Part shown: piece after piece, positions 29,580 to 38,132 of the stretch
Position numbering within the stretch: position 1 is the stretch's first letter
How the letters are laid out: the number at the start of each line of letters is the position of its first letter
Assembly (NCBI RefSeq): GCF_019334345.1
Contig: NZ_JAHWQX010000001.1
Location: 372,001 to 436,000 of the forward strand
Source: Neohoeflea coraliihabitans
GTDB taxonomy: Bacteria > Pseudomonadota > Alphaproteobacteria > Rhizobiales > Rhizobiaceae
Direction of reading: 5' to 3'
DNA length: 64,000 nt
Notes under the pieces: generated by a model
What the model saw: only the letters and a program-made list of their open reading frames with translations
What the model was told of the DNA's origin: nothing
Databases searched by the model: none
Made by a program: the position numbers and the translations under genes

Positions 29580-30419
29580 TCAGACCATTAGCTCCTCACG
29601 GCCCGCACCTTCGGCGAGGCTGTCGCCATTCAGCTCGTTGATATAGACCCGGTAGCGATACAATACGGTGGCCAGACTGGCCGCGGCATGCTCAATCCCC
29701 GGAACAAGCGCCTTCATCCGCTTGCGCGTGAGCCGCACGCTCGGCCCCGCAATGGAGACCGCACCAACGAAACGTCCCGGTTGTTCCAGGTCCTCGATCG
29801 CGCAGGCCACCGAACTGACCCCGATCTCAGCCTCCTCCTCGACCAGACCGAAGCCCCGCTCGCGCGTCAGCTGCAACTCCTTGAGAAACTGTTGCACCGT
29901 CGCAACGCCTTTGGTCCCCGGACGCCGTCGCCTGGGATCGCCCAATCCGGCCGAGAGGGCGATGGACACCGCTTGTTCATCGCTCATGCTGGCCAACCAT
30001 ATGCGGCCGGTGGCTGTCAGATGCGGAACGACCGCACGTCCCGAATGACCATCATAGCGCAGCGTATGCTCGCCGCCTTGACTCGAAAGCACCCATATCA
30101 GCTCCTCCCCGATCAGAAGTGAAAGCCTGGCCAGTTCGCCGGCTTCGGCGCTTAAATCCGCGATGACGGGCTTGAGAAATTCCTTGAGATTGGTGGTCGA
30201 AAAATACTTTGCGCCGATCAGTGACAGCTTCAGGGTCGCGCGGTAGAGATCGGTATCGGGATCCTGCTCGACATAGCCGCGATCGCGCAATGTGATCATC
30301 AATCTGTGGACCGCGCTCTTGGGCATGGAGAGCTTTTCTGCAAGATTGCTCAGCGCATATCCACCGGGGGCCTGATGCAACGATTCCAGAATGTCGAGAC
30401 ATCGTTCGATTTGCGACAT
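29580..30419 (-). CDS. IclR-family transcriptional regulator (TRAP/sulfatase cluster)
   Basis: The 279-residue protein has an N-terminal winged helix (CLDILESLHQAPGGYALSNLAEKLSMPKSAVHRLMITLRDRGYVEQ) and an IclR effector domain (ADLSAEAGELARLSLL to SVACAIEDLEQPGRFVGAVSIAGPSVRLT). The start is the ATG at 30419 behind CGGAG, 26 nt past the dctM stop, so it is co-transcribed with the TRAP genes as the last gene of the operon. It likely binds sites related to TGTTCyAA upstream of the sulfatase and dctP genes. The effector is probably the imported sugar acid. Confidence 0.9.
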   Translation of the reverse strand: MSQIERCLDILESLHQAPGGYALSNLAEKLSMPKSAVHRLMITLRDRGYVEQDPDTDLYRATLKLSLIGAKYFSTTNLKEFLKPVIADLSAEAGELARLSLLIGEELIWVLSSQGGEHTLRYDGHSGRAVVPHLTATGRIWLASMSDEQAVSIALSAGLGDPRRRRPGTKGVATVQQFLKELQLTRERGFGLVEEEAEIGVSSVACAIEDLEQPGRFVGAVSIAGPSVRLTRKRMKALVPGIEHAAASLATVLYRYRVYINELNGDSLAEGAGREELMV

Positions 30420-30444
30420 GGTCGTGTCTCCGTCAGGGGCGCTA

Positions 30445-31743
30445 TCAAATAGGTCGATATCCGAACTGTTCGGGGACGAAAAGGACCAGCTCGGGGAAGA
30501 GCACCAGCAACACAAGACTGGCGATCAGCATCGCGATGAAGGGCAGGATCTCTCGGATCACATCCCAGGTCGGAAGCCTGTTCACGGCTGACACCACGAA
30601 TATCAGCACGCCATAGGGTGGTGTCACAAGACCGATCATGGTGTTGATGACAATGATCACGCCAAAATGGATGGGATCTATCCCCAGCGTCAGGGTGGCA
30701 GGCACAACCACCGGAACGATCACCAGCAGTATCGTGGCGGCTGGAAGGAACATGCCGAGGCCGAGGAACATCAGGTTGATCATCAGGAGGAACGTGGTTG
30801 GCGACATGTCCCAACCGCCGACCCAGGCCGCCAGCGTATTGGGAAGGCGCTCTATCGCGACCACATAGCCGAACAGGAAGGCTCCGGCCAAGATCATCAC
30901 CACAACGGCGGATTTTTCCGCGCTGTCGACCAGCACCTGCCACGTTTCACGTGCCCCCATCGCGCGGAAAATGACCAGCGAGACCACCCCAGCATAGGCC
31001 ACCGCCACCGCTGCAGCTTCGGTCGGCGTCATGATGCCCGAGTAGATTCCGCCCAGCAAAATCGCCGGCGTCAGGAGCGGCAAGATGGCACGTCGAGCCA
31101 GGAGGAGGCGCTGCGCTGGTGATGCTTTCTCTTCCGTGGGAAAGCCTCGAAAGATCGCGATGACATAGCACAATGCCATCAGCATGCCGGCAATAATGAG
31201 GGCCGGCACCACACCGCCCAGAAAAAGCGAGCCGACAGAGGCATTTGCGGATATGGCGTAGTAGATCATCGGAATGGACGGCGGAAAGATCGGTCCGATA
31301 ACCGAGGATGCGGCGGTCAGCGCGCCGGCATAGCCGCCCGGATAGCGGTTACGTTCGCGCATCATGCGCACGAGGACGCTGCCTACACCGGCGGCGTCGG
31401 CCGTGGCGCTCCCGCTCATGCCTGAGAAGATGAGGCTTGAGAGCACATTGACCTGGGACAGGCCGCCGCGCATGTGACCGACAGCGCCGATGGCGAAATC
31501 AAGCATCCGGTCGGTTATCGATCCCGCATTCATGATACGCGCGGCGAGGATGAACAGCGGGATTGCGAGAAATATGTAGTTTGAGCTGAATCCCTGCATG
31601 ATGCTGTCGGTGACGGCAGTCAATGGCAGGCCGCGCATGTGGATATAGGCAATCGAGCTGCAGATCAGCGTAAGCCCGATCGGCACTCCCATCAGGGCCA
31701 GTGCCACGAGCAGGCCCAGCATGACTATGAATTCACCGCTCAT
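30445..31743 (-). CDS. dctM: TRAP transporter large permease (DctM)
   Basis: The 432-residue membrane protein has the DctM signatures MGVPIGLTLICSSIAYI, GGLSQVNVLSSLIFSGMSGSATADAAGVGSVLVRMM and the final GLVTPPYGVLIFVVSAVNR segment, with about 12 helices. The start at 31743 overlaps the small-permease stop by 4 nt; the open frame extending to 32061 is the antisense-free out-of-frame part of dctQ and not protein. It is the sodium-coupled pump of the tripartite transporter that takes up organic acids or sugar acids. Confidence 0.95.
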   Translation of the reverse strand: MSGEFIVMLGLLVALALMGVPIGLTLICSSIAYIHMRGLPLTAVTDSIMQGFSSNYIFLAIPLFILAARIMNAGSITDRMLDFAIGAVGHMRGGLSQVNVLSSLIFSGMSGSATADAAGVGSVLVRMMRERNRYPGGYAGALTAASSVIGPIFPPSIPMIYYAISANASVGSLFLGGVVPALIIAGMLMALCYVIAIFRGFPTEEKASPAQRLLLARRAILPLLTPAILLGGIYSGIMTPTEAAAVAVAYAGVVSLVIFRAMGARETWQVLVDSAEKSAVVVMILAGAFLFGYVVAIERLPNTLAAWVGGWDMSPTTFLLMINLMFLGLGMFLPAATILLVIVPVVVPATLTLGIDPIHFGVIIVINTMIGLVTPPYGVLIFVVSAVNRLPTWDVIREILPFIAMLIASLVLLVLFPELVLFVPEQFGYRPI

Positions 31744-32219
31744 GATGCGTTTTCCCCACGGCGAAACAGTTTTCGCATGGCGAGAAGGGACTCGTAGGCA
31801 AAGCGGAACGAAACCACCACGAGGAACACCACGAAAATGCTGTAGACCCATGACAAGGGCATTTTGAGAACGCCGGTCGTGATGCGGCCCATCACCTCTA
31901 CATACCGGATAGCGGCAGGTAGTGCCGAAAGCAGGAGACCTGCCACGACAATGCCGCTGACGATCCGGCAAATGATCTGGCCGCGCTCGGGAAGCCGGGA
32001 ATAGACCACATCGAAATTGACATGTTCGCGCAGCGAGAGATGCCAGATGATCGCCCACCATGCACCGAACACGAAACTGTTCAATGCAATCTCAACCGCC
32101 GCGCCCACGGAAAGGCCGAGGAAATATCGGAGTATGACCTGCAGGAAGACGGCAAAGAACATGGCCACGAACAGGCTTACCGAAACCAACCGTACCGCGA
32201 ACCCAAAACTCTTGTTCAT
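31740..32219 (-). CDS. dctQ: TRAP transporter small permease (DctQ)
   Basis: The 159-residue protein has four hydrophobic segments: LVSVSLFVAMFFAVFLQVILRYF, VEIALNSFVFGAWWAIIWHLSLREHVNFD (carrying the conserved Trp/His/Arg pattern), IVVAGLLLSALPAAIRY and VYSIFVVFLVVVSFRFAYES. This is the DctQ layout. It starts at the ATG at 32219, 40 nt after the dctP stop with a hairpin between, and is coupled to dctM by a 4-nt overlap. Confidence 0.93.
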   Translation of the reverse strand: MNKSFGFAVRLVSVSLFVAMFFAVFLQVILRYFLGLSVGAAVEIALNSFVFGAWWAIIWHLSLREHVNFDVVYSRLPERGQIICRIVSGIVVAGLLLSALPAAIRYVEVMGRITTGVLKMPLSWVYSIFVVFLVVVSFRFAYESLLAMRKLFRRGENAS

Positions 32220-32234
32220 CACCGATCGCCTGAA

Positions 32235-32255
32235 CGGGGCGCCATTGGCGCCCCG
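32235..32255 (-). promoter_or_regulatory. Intercistronic stem-loop after dctP
   Basis: CGGGGCGCC, a 3-nt ATT loop, then GGCGCCCCG form a perfect 9-bp stem immediately after the dctP stop and before dctQ. Lacking a T-run, it probably stabilises the dctP part of the message or attenuates read-through, giving excess binding protein. It mirrors the hairpin at 17754-17779. Confidence 0.6.
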
Positions 32256-32258
32256 CAA

Positions 32259-33278
32259 CTATTGTTGGTTCATGAGGTGGAAACAGCGCGGATTGTCAGA
32301 CGGCGTATCCGCCAGGCGTTGTGCCAGTCCGTCAAGCCAGCCTTTGGCAAATTCCGATTCGGCGTAGACCTTGCGCGCATGCTCGGCGAAAGCCGCGACA
32401 TCGGGCTCGGTGAACGTTATTCCGGCGTCTTCAAAGACAGAACGCAACTCCATCTCGTCGCGCATTTTCTTGCGGTCATTGTAGATTCGGGCCACATCGG
32501 CAGCTTCCTGCAACAGGCCCTTCTGCCGATCGTCGAGCTGGTCCCAGACCTGCTTAGACACCACCAGCACCAGGTGGTTCATATAGTGCCCCGTCAGCAC
32601 CACCTGATCGGTCACCTCGTGCAGCTTCAGGCGATAGCTGGTCGGAATGGGCAGACTATGAGCATCGATGGCGCCGGTCTGCAATGACAGAAAGATTTCA
32701 CCGAACGCTGTTGGTGTCGGATTGGCACCCAGCGAACGGCCTTGAAGCTGCCAGGCTTCCGACGCCGGCTCGCGTTGCTTCACCCCGGCGAGGTCAGCGG
32801 GACTGTTGACGTCCTTGCCCTCGCGCAACGAAACATGACGGATACCGAAAAGCGTCGCGCCAAGGGGGACAAGCCCGGCTTTCTGCTCGAGCGCCTCGCC
32901 GAATTCCGCTCCGATTTTGCCATTCAGCACCGAACACATATGGAGCGGGTCGCGCACCGAATAGGCCGCCGTCAACGCGCCGTATTCGGGAACCTGTGAA
33001 GCCACGTCGAATGCGTTGACATAGGCCAGTTCGATGCCGCCCGACTGCAGCGAAGGCAGGACACCGGCCTGTTTCACCAACGTGCCTGCGGGATACACTT
33101 CGATATTGAAGACGCTCGGGGCGGTTTTTTCCAGATAGTCCCCCATGAGCTCGATGGCGAGCACCTGGGAATCGTCCGCCGGAGCGGGACCTGCCCATTT
33201 AAGCGTGATTGGTTCTGCGCCTGCGGATTGGTAGCCGGCGCATACGAGCATGCCCAAGCCAATCAAAAGCCTCTTCAT
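32259..33278 (-). CDS. dctP: TRAP transporter solute-binding protein (DctP)
   Basis: The 339-residue protein has a short Sec signal (LLIGLGMLVCAGYQSAGA, cleavage before EPIT) and the DctP fold: ITLKWAGPAPADDSQV, PAGTLVKQAGVLPSLQSGGIELAYVN, the ligand-carboxylate Arg in DLAGVKQREPASEAW, and AFGEIFLSLQTGAIDAHSLPIPT. The conserved Arg means that the ligand carries a carboxylate. The usual GLKIR core is replaced by GVKQR. The ATG at 33278 has GGAGGAG upstream. It is the first gene of the TRAP operon, and the palindrome 27 nt upstream (33305-33322) is a likely operator. Confidence 0.92.
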   Translation of the reverse strand: MKRLLIGLGMLVCAGYQSAGAEPITLKWAGPAPADDSQVLAIELMGDYLEKTAPSVFNIEVYPAGTLVKQAGVLPSLQSGGIELAYVNAFDVASQVPEYGALTAAYSVRDPLHMCSVLNGKIGAEFGEALEQKAGLVPLGATLFGIRHVSLREGKDVNSPADLAGVKQREPASEAWQLQGRSLGANPTPTAFGEIFLSLQTGAIDAHSLPIPTSYRLKLHEVTDQVVLTGHYMNHLVLVVSKQVWDQLDDRQKGLLQEAADVARIYNDRKKMRDEMELRSVFEDAGITFTEPDVAAFAEHARKVYAESEFAKGWLDGLAQRLADTPSDNPRCFHLMNQQ

Positions 33279-33304
33279 CGTCTCCTCCCGAACGTATATT
33301 GCAA

Positions 33305-33322
33305 TTAGAACATCTGTTCCAA
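33305..33322. promoter_or_regulatory. IclR-like palindrome upstream of the TRAP operon
   Basis: TTAGAACA-TC-TGTTCCAA is an inverted repeat (7 of 8 positions) with the core GAACA-N2-TGTTC. The same core occurs at 40053-40064 and a TGTTCTAA half-site upstream of the sulfatase. It lies between the dctP start and the end of the ribokinase gene. Confidence 0.5.
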
Positions 33323-33367
33323 ATTAGATTCGTGAATGGGTTATGTCAATCGCCGACATCGTCCCTG

Positions 33368-34300
33368 TCAAACCGTGCGGACAAAATTCTCGATGGACGC
33401 GCGGTCCGGCATGCTGGGCCCTGCGCCAGGTTGCATCACCGAGAGCGCAGCGGCAGCGCCTGCCAGCCCGATTGCATCGTCAAACGACTGTCCCTGCGAC
33501 AGAAATGATGCCAGACTGCCGCAGAAGCAGTCTCCCGCCCCGGTTGAATCCACGACGTCCACGCGATAGCCGGCAAAATGCTTCGAATGGCCGGAAGCAA
33601 CTTTCAGCGCCCCGTCTTCGCCGAGCGTGACAATGGCCACCTGATCGCTTCTGCCCAGAATGGTACGGGCAGCCTTCCCGATTTCCGTATGCCGGCCGGG
33701 CGCAACCGGCATTCCTGAATAGGCCGAGAGTTCTGTTTCGTTGAAAACGAGCACATCTGCCAGGTCGAGCACCTGTCGACCGGCTTCAACCGCCGGCGCA
33801 GCATTCAGGATCACCGTCCCTTGAGCCATGGCTGTCGTCGTCCGGTATTCACGGATAACATCGCAGATCGCTTCGACCGGCATTTCGAACTGGGAGAGCA
33901 GGACCGGGCGGCCGTTCCCCGAAACCGGCAGGCTGCGACCGCGCTCGAAACGATAGGCGTGATTGGCTCCGGGGCTGACGACGATAATGTTTTCGCCATT
34001 TCGCGCGACACAAATAATGGCTTGGCCGGTCGTCTCCTGTGGCAATTGGACCAGACCGGCGATGTCCACCCCCGCACGTTCCAGATTGGACCGCAGCCGC
34101 CTCCCGGCCTCATCTTCGCCCACCGCACCCAGCAGGCTGGTCCGCGCACCCGCACGGGCGCAGGCGATTGCCTGATTGGCGCCCTTCCCGCCCGGATATT
34201 CATTGACCGACAGCGCAGAGATCGTCTCGCCGGCACCTGGAAGCGACTCCACCGAAAAGACCAGATCCCTATTGATGCTTCCGAGAATGAAGACGCTCAT
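33368..34300 (-). CDS. Ribokinase-like PfkB-family sugar kinase
   Basis: The 310-residue kinase shows PfkB hallmarks: IFILGSINRDLVFSVESLPGAGET at the N-terminus, the GGKGANQAIACARAG motif near residues 38-52, and the ATP/anion-hole motif DVVDSTGAGDCFCGS with the catalytic Asp (GAGD) near residue 258. It phosphorylates a sugar or sugar acid in the cytoplasm. The start overlaps the DHDPS-family gene's stop by 4 nt, so the two are coupled on the minus strand. The sequence GAGDCFCG (Cys replacing the common Ala/Phe) is unusual but does not touch the catalytic Asp. Substrates of close relatives are ribose, 2-keto-3-deoxygluconate or similar. Confidence 0.9.
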   Translation of the reverse strand: MSVFILGSINRDLVFSVESLPGAGETISALSVNEYPGGKGANQAIACARAGARTSLLGAVGEDEAGRRLRSNLERAGVDIAGLVQLPQETTGQAIICVARNGENIIVVSPGANHAYRFERGRSLPVSGNGRPVLLSQFEMPVEAICDVIREYRTTTAMAQGTVILNAAPAVEAGRQVLDLADVLVFNETELSAYSGMPVAPGRHTEIGKAARTILGRSDQVAIVTLGEDGALKVASGHSKHFAGYRVDVVDSTGAGDCFCGSLASFLSQGQSFDDAIGLAGAAAALSVMQPGAGPSMPDRASIENFVRTV

Positions 34301-35253
34301 TCCGGTTCACCTTGCGCAATGCGCGCTCTGAACCGCTCGGTGCCCGCTGCGATGTGGTCAAGAAGCACCTCGGCAGCCCAGTGTCGCTCGCCGATATCGT
34401 AGTCGATAACCCTGGAGAAATCGCAGGAAATCGTCCCGATCCGCTTGTGGTAAAGCTTGGCCAGGCGGGGGTAGCCCATAGGTTCGGCCATGGCCGCCAA
34501 GGCCAGGAACCGAGCGAGTTCGTCGACCCGCTCTGACGCCTCGTGGCGATGGGCATGAAGCCAGGCATAAAGATCGGGATGGAAATTGGTGAATACGCCA
34601 CCAAAGCCATGCGATCCCGCGCGAAAGGCTTCGTGCGCGATCGCCGCATTGGCATTGACCACCGCCAGCGGCGTGCCTTGGGCCAGCGCCACACGCCGCC
34701 GGACGGTCAACAGGTCGCAGGAAACATCCTTGAGCAAGACAAAACGCCCTGAATTCGCGCAGAAACAGAATTCCTCGTCGTCGAGGAGACGCCTAAAGGG
34801 GGCCGGACATTCGTACAGTCCCAGCGGCAGATCCGCCGGCAGCCAGTTGAGAATCTGTTGCAGCCGCGAAAGGAATGTCTCGCGCCCCCCGTTTTCCGGG
34901 TCGATCCGGTTTGTCACGAGCACGAGCGCGGCAGGCCCAAGATCCGCCAATGCACGAAGTTCGCGCCGCTGATCTTCCTCCGACGTTGACACGTGACCCG
35001 AAACGACGACGGGCGCCCTGTTGCCGGCCAGCGCCATGGTTTGCCGCGCCAGAAACATCCGCTCTTCCAGATCGAGATATTGCATCTCGCTCGACTGGCA
35101 AACCGCAAACAGCGCCTCCGCACCGTGTCCGAGATACCATTCCACGAGGTTGGAGAGCCCCTCCTCATCGATTTTACCATCGGCGCGAAACGGGGTCAGC
35201 ATGACAGGAATGATGCCGCCGATGCTCTGCAAAGATGAGGTGGTGAGGTCCAT
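34297..35253 (-). CDS. DHDPS/N-acetylneuraminate-lyase-family aldolase
   Basis: The 318-residue class I aldolase keeps the Schiff-base Lys175 (VLLKDVS) and the catalytic Tyr147 (GLYECP). The usual GTTGE phosphate/carboxylate loop is replaced by CQSSEM near residues 52-57, so the substrate is not dihydrodipicolinate. Members cleave or dehydrate 2-keto-3-deoxy sugar acids. The ATG at 35253 is used; the open frame reaches 35295 but contains the operator palindrome there. It is the first gene of a two-gene operon with the kinase and divergent from the propeller gene, with a perfect palindrome (35284-35300) between. Confidence 0.88.
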   Translation of the reverse strand: MDLTTSSLQSIGGIIPVMLTPFRADGKIDEEGLSNLVEWYLGHGAEALFAVCQSSEMQYLDLEERMFLARQTMALAGNRAPVVVSGHVSTSEEDQRRELRALADLGPAALVLVTNRIDPENGGRETFLSRLQQILNWLPADLPLGLYECPAPFRRLLDDEEFCFCANSGRFVLLKDVSCDLLTVRRRVALAQGTPLAVVNANAAIAHEAFRAGSHGFGGVFTNFHPDLYAWLHAHRHEASERVDELARFLALAAMAEPMGYPRLAKLYHKRIGTISCDFSRVIDYDIGERHWAAEVLLDHIAAGTERFRARIAQGEPE

Positions 35254-35283
35254 TTCCAAATCCAGAAAATTTTGGTAATGGAA

Positions 35284-35300
35284 TTGGAATAGCATTCCAA
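35284..35300. promoter_or_regulatory. Perfect 7-3-7 palindrome, probable IclR operator
   Basis: TTGGAAT-AGC-ATTCCAA lies 30 nt upstream of both the DHDPS-family and the propeller gene starts. The identical arms with another spacer (ATG) occur at 39932-39948 upstream of the second iclR gene. TGGAA arms are known from IclR-type operators, so the second IclR is the likely ligand. Confidence 0.7.
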
Positions 35301-35330
35301 AAATATCTTGAAAAGGCGGGGTAACGAATT

Positions 35331-37301
35331 TTGACGGTTATCAGATGGGAAGACGATGCGCTGGTCTGGTCCGGTCCGTATTATGGCGGAGAGGCACTCC
35401 ACTACGATGACAGCGTAGCCACCGGATTTGCGGCAGGTCGGATCATCACATGCCCCGAAGTCGTGGACTGGTCGGGAGACGGATCACGCGACCTTCTGCT
35501 TTCAAGCTGGGACGCATGCTATGACGGAGTGGTCGTCTTGCGGCGGCAGGTTGGCACCAATCCTGACGGCACGCCGATCCTCGGCCCCGAGGAAGTGCTC
35601 GACGGTATTCGCGGATACACTACGGCGGTGCCGGACGGCGACATATTTCATCTCGTCACCACCTCACGGTTGCGCAGGCAGATCTATCTCTATCGAAATG
35701 TTGGCAGGCCGGGGGCGCCGATATTTGATAAACCGCTCGCACTCGACCTGAATGCGGACTGGGTCCACGAGAATGAATATTTTCATCTCGCGCGTTTCGC
35801 GGATATCGATGGCGATGGATCGTTGGAGCTCGTGGTCGGCACCGACTACTGGGGCGACTACTGGCCAAACGGGCTGGAATGGAACGATGAAGGCTATCGC
35901 GCCTATGATGCGGCGGGTCGCTGGCTCGGCGGCCCGCTTCGGGGATTTCTGTATGTTTTTCGCAATCGCGGCAGCCTTTCGGAACCGGTCCTGGAAAAGG
36001 GTGTACCTGCAAGGAGCGGCGAGAATCCCTACGAGGTCTATGGCCAGTTCGCCCCCGCATTCGCGAATTTCGACGGACATGGACTGTCGGCCGTCGGCGG
36101 CGAATTCTGGAACGTCCTGCATTTCGCCCGACATCGCGAGGGATATTCCTTCGAACATGCTTCGCTCCTGCACGATCAGGACGGTGCGCCGCTTCTGCTC
36201 GACCAATGCATTCACATCCCCTGCGCAGTGGACTGGAACAATGACGGAAGGGTCGACCTGCTGGTGGGGGCAGAAGATGGCTACGTCACCTATCTGCGCA
36301 ACACCGGCGACACCGCATCGGGACGCCCGCTCTTTGAAAAGGCCGGCCGGATCGAGACCACGTCGCCGCTGATCCATGGCGGTGTCCTTCCCTCTCCCGC
36401 GGCCCATGATTTTTCAGGCAACGGCCTGCCGGATTTGGTCGTCGGAAACAGCAGCGGCGAACTTCTGTTCTACGAGAACATCGGCACCGCCGTCCGCCCG
36501 GCCCTGGCGCGTGAAACCATGATCGAGGCCGGCGGAAAGCCGGTTCGTTTCGCTGCAGGACTGACCGGTTCGATCCAGGGGCCGTCCGAAAAGATGTTTG
36601 GCTATTCGTGCCCAATCATCGCGGACTGGGATGGCGACGGATTAGCTGACATTCTTCTGAGCGATGTCACGGGCTACCACTATTTCCTGCGAAATGACGG
36701 CCAATCCAAAACTCCGCCCTCGTTTCATGCCCCGGAAAAACTGAAATATGAAGGACGCCCGCTGAAAACGGTGTGGCGCGTGCGCCCCGCCGTCATCGAC
36801 TGGACCGGCAGTGGCGAGCTTCATTACGTGGCGCTGGACGAAAAGGGCAAGCTCAGCGACTACCAGCGCGCATCCGATACCGAACTGGTCCACAAGCGTT
36901 ACCTGACCTTTGACAATGGCGAAACCGTCACCTTCACGCCCGATGTGGGCGGCGGCAGGGGCCGGATCAAGCTGTGCGCCTGCGATTGGAACGGATCCGG
37001 CACGACGGATCTCATCGTTGGGACGCATGCGCGCGCCAGCCTGCCGCCGGGACCGCACGGTGCGCCACGCAACACGACAGGCCAGGCTGGCCTGTTCTAC
37101 CTTGAGAATATCGGCTCGAATGAAGTACCCGTTTTCGCCAGCCCGCGGCCGTTCCGGTTTCAGGGCGAAATTATTGCCATGGGAATGCATGTCGCCTCAC
37201 CGGAATACACGGACTGGGACGGCAGTGGTGAGGGCGGATTGTTGGTAGGGGTCGAGGACGGGAGCATCGTCTGGTTGCCGCGCAAGTATCTGACTTTCTG
37301 A
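35331..37301 (+). CDS. FG-GAP/VCBS beta-propeller protein without signal peptide
   Basis: The 656-residue protein carries at least seven FG-GAP/VCBS-type blades with calcium-loop motifs: DWSGDGSRDLLLS, DIDGDGSLELVVG, DWNNDGRVDLLVG, DFSGNGLPDLVVG, DWDGDGLADILLS, DWNGSGTTDLIVG and DWDGSGEGGLLVG. A seven-bladed propeller is expected. There is no signal peptide. The start is TTG at 35331 behind GGCGGGG; no in-frame ATG is near. FG-GAP propellers are normally secreted adhesins or lyases, so an intracellular one inside a catabolic operon is odd. It may be a lyase or isomerase acting on the imported sugar acid, or a protein exported by another route. It leads a plus-strand operon with the shikimate-dehydrogenase-like gene. 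Confidence 0.82.
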   Translation: MTVIRWEDDALVWSGPYYGGEALHYDDSVATGFAAGRIITCPEVVDWSGDGSRDLLLSSWDACYDGVVVLRRQVGTNPDGTPILGPEEVLDGIRGYTTAVPDGDIFHLVTTSRLRRQIYLYRNVGRPGAPIFDKPLALDLNADWVHENEYFHLARFADIDGDGSLELVVGTDYWGDYWPNGLEWNDEGYRAYDAAGRWLGGPLRGFLYVFRNRGSLSEPVLEKGVPARSGENPYEVYGQFAPAFANFDGHGLSAVGGEFWNVLHFARHREGYSFEHASLLHDQDGAPLLLDQCIHIPCAVDWNNDGRVDLLVGAEDGYVTYLRNTGDTASGRPLFEKAGRIETTSPLIHGGVLPSPAAHDFSGNGLPDLVVGNSSGELLFYENIGTAVRPALARETMIEAGGKPVRFAAGLTGSIQGPSEKMFGYSCPIIADWDGDGLADILLSDVTGYHYFLRNDGQSKTPPSFHAPEKLKYEGRPLKTVWRVRPAVIDWTGSGELHYVALDEKGKLSDYQRASDTELVHKRYLTFDNGETVTFTPDVGGGRGRIKLCACDWNGSGTTDLIVGTHARASLPPGPHGAPRNTTGQAGLFYLENIGSNEVPVFASPRPFRFQGEIIAMGMHVASPEYTDWDGSGEGGLLVGVEDGSIVWLPRKYLTF

Positions 37302-37334
37302 AGAACGAGACGACGTTTGGTTGAGGCGGCAGGT

Positions 37335-38132
37335 ATGAAAATTCGCGGAACAACGAAAATTATGGGTGTCATCGGAGACCCGATTGCGCAGGCGAAGACA
37401 CCCGAGGCGATCTTGCCGCATTTCGACCGGCTCGGCACCGACATGGTGTGCATCCCCCTGCACGTCGCCGCCAATTCACTCGAAAAGGCCTGGCGTGGGT
37501 TCGAGGTCACACGAAATCTGGTCGGGCTCGGCATCACCCTGCCGTACAAACAGGCCGCGGCTGGTCTTTGCGACACGCTCGATCCGGTTGCCGAACGCGT
37601 TGGCGCCGTGAACGTCGTTCGACGGGAGCGGGACGGCTCGTTTCGCGGTTACCAGTTTGACGGTCGCGGCTTCTGCTCGGGCCTGCTACAGGCCGGGCAT
37701 GATCTCGAAGGGCGCGACTGCCTGATGATCGGAGCGGGCGGTGCAGCGATGGCGGTGGCCTGTGCCCTGATGGAGCACGGCGTGAATTCACTGACGATCG
37801 CCAACCGGACCCCGGCCAAGGCCGCGGAGGTGGCTGAACTGGCGAACAGGGTAACTGGGCGGCGGGCGGCGAAGGCGGGTCCGGCGACCCCCGCAGCAGG
37901 GCAGATCGTGATCAACGCGACTTCGCTTGGCATGAACGCGGACGATCCGCTGCCACTTGATCTCGGCACTATTGACGATTCGATGCTGGTCGCCGAGCTC
38001 GTGGCTGAGCCCGAACGCACGCGGCTGATGATCGCCGCGAGGGATCGCGGTGCCGCAATCCATTCGGGCATGCACATGATCCGCGCGCAGGTCGGACTGA
38101 TCGCGGAGCACCTGGCTGAAATTCACGGCTAG
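37335..38132 (+). CDS. Shikimate/quinate-dehydrogenase-like protein (substituted active site)
   Basis: The 265-residue protein has the AroE-family fold: an N-terminal substrate domain with GDPIAQAKTPEAILPHF, then GITLPYKQ (Lys72, catalytic) and FDGRGF (Asp109), followed by a Rossmann domain (MIGAGGAAMAVACALMEHGV, ANRTPAKAAE). The canonical substrate-binding Ser-x-Ser is Ala20-Lys21-Thr22, so the shikimate carboxylate is probably not bound as in true AroE. The ATG at 37335 with GAGGCGG is used rather than TTG at 37317. It follows the propeller gene by 33 nt. It probably oxidises or reduces a sugar-acid-like ligand. It converges with the isomerase gene, overlapping by 4 nt. Confidence 0.82.
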   Translation: MKIRGTTKIMGVIGDPIAQAKTPEAILPHFDRLGTDMVCIPLHVAANSLEKAWRGFEVTRNLVGLGITLPYKQAAAGLCDTLDPVAERVGAVNVVRRERDGSFRGYQFDGRGFCSGLLQAGHDLEGRDCLMIGAGGAAMAVACALMEHGVNSLTIANRTPAKAAEVAELANRVTGRRAAKAGPATPAAGQIVINATSLGMNADDPLPLDLGTIDDSMLVAELVAEPERTRLMIAARDRGAAIHSGMHMIRAQVGLIAEHLAEIHG

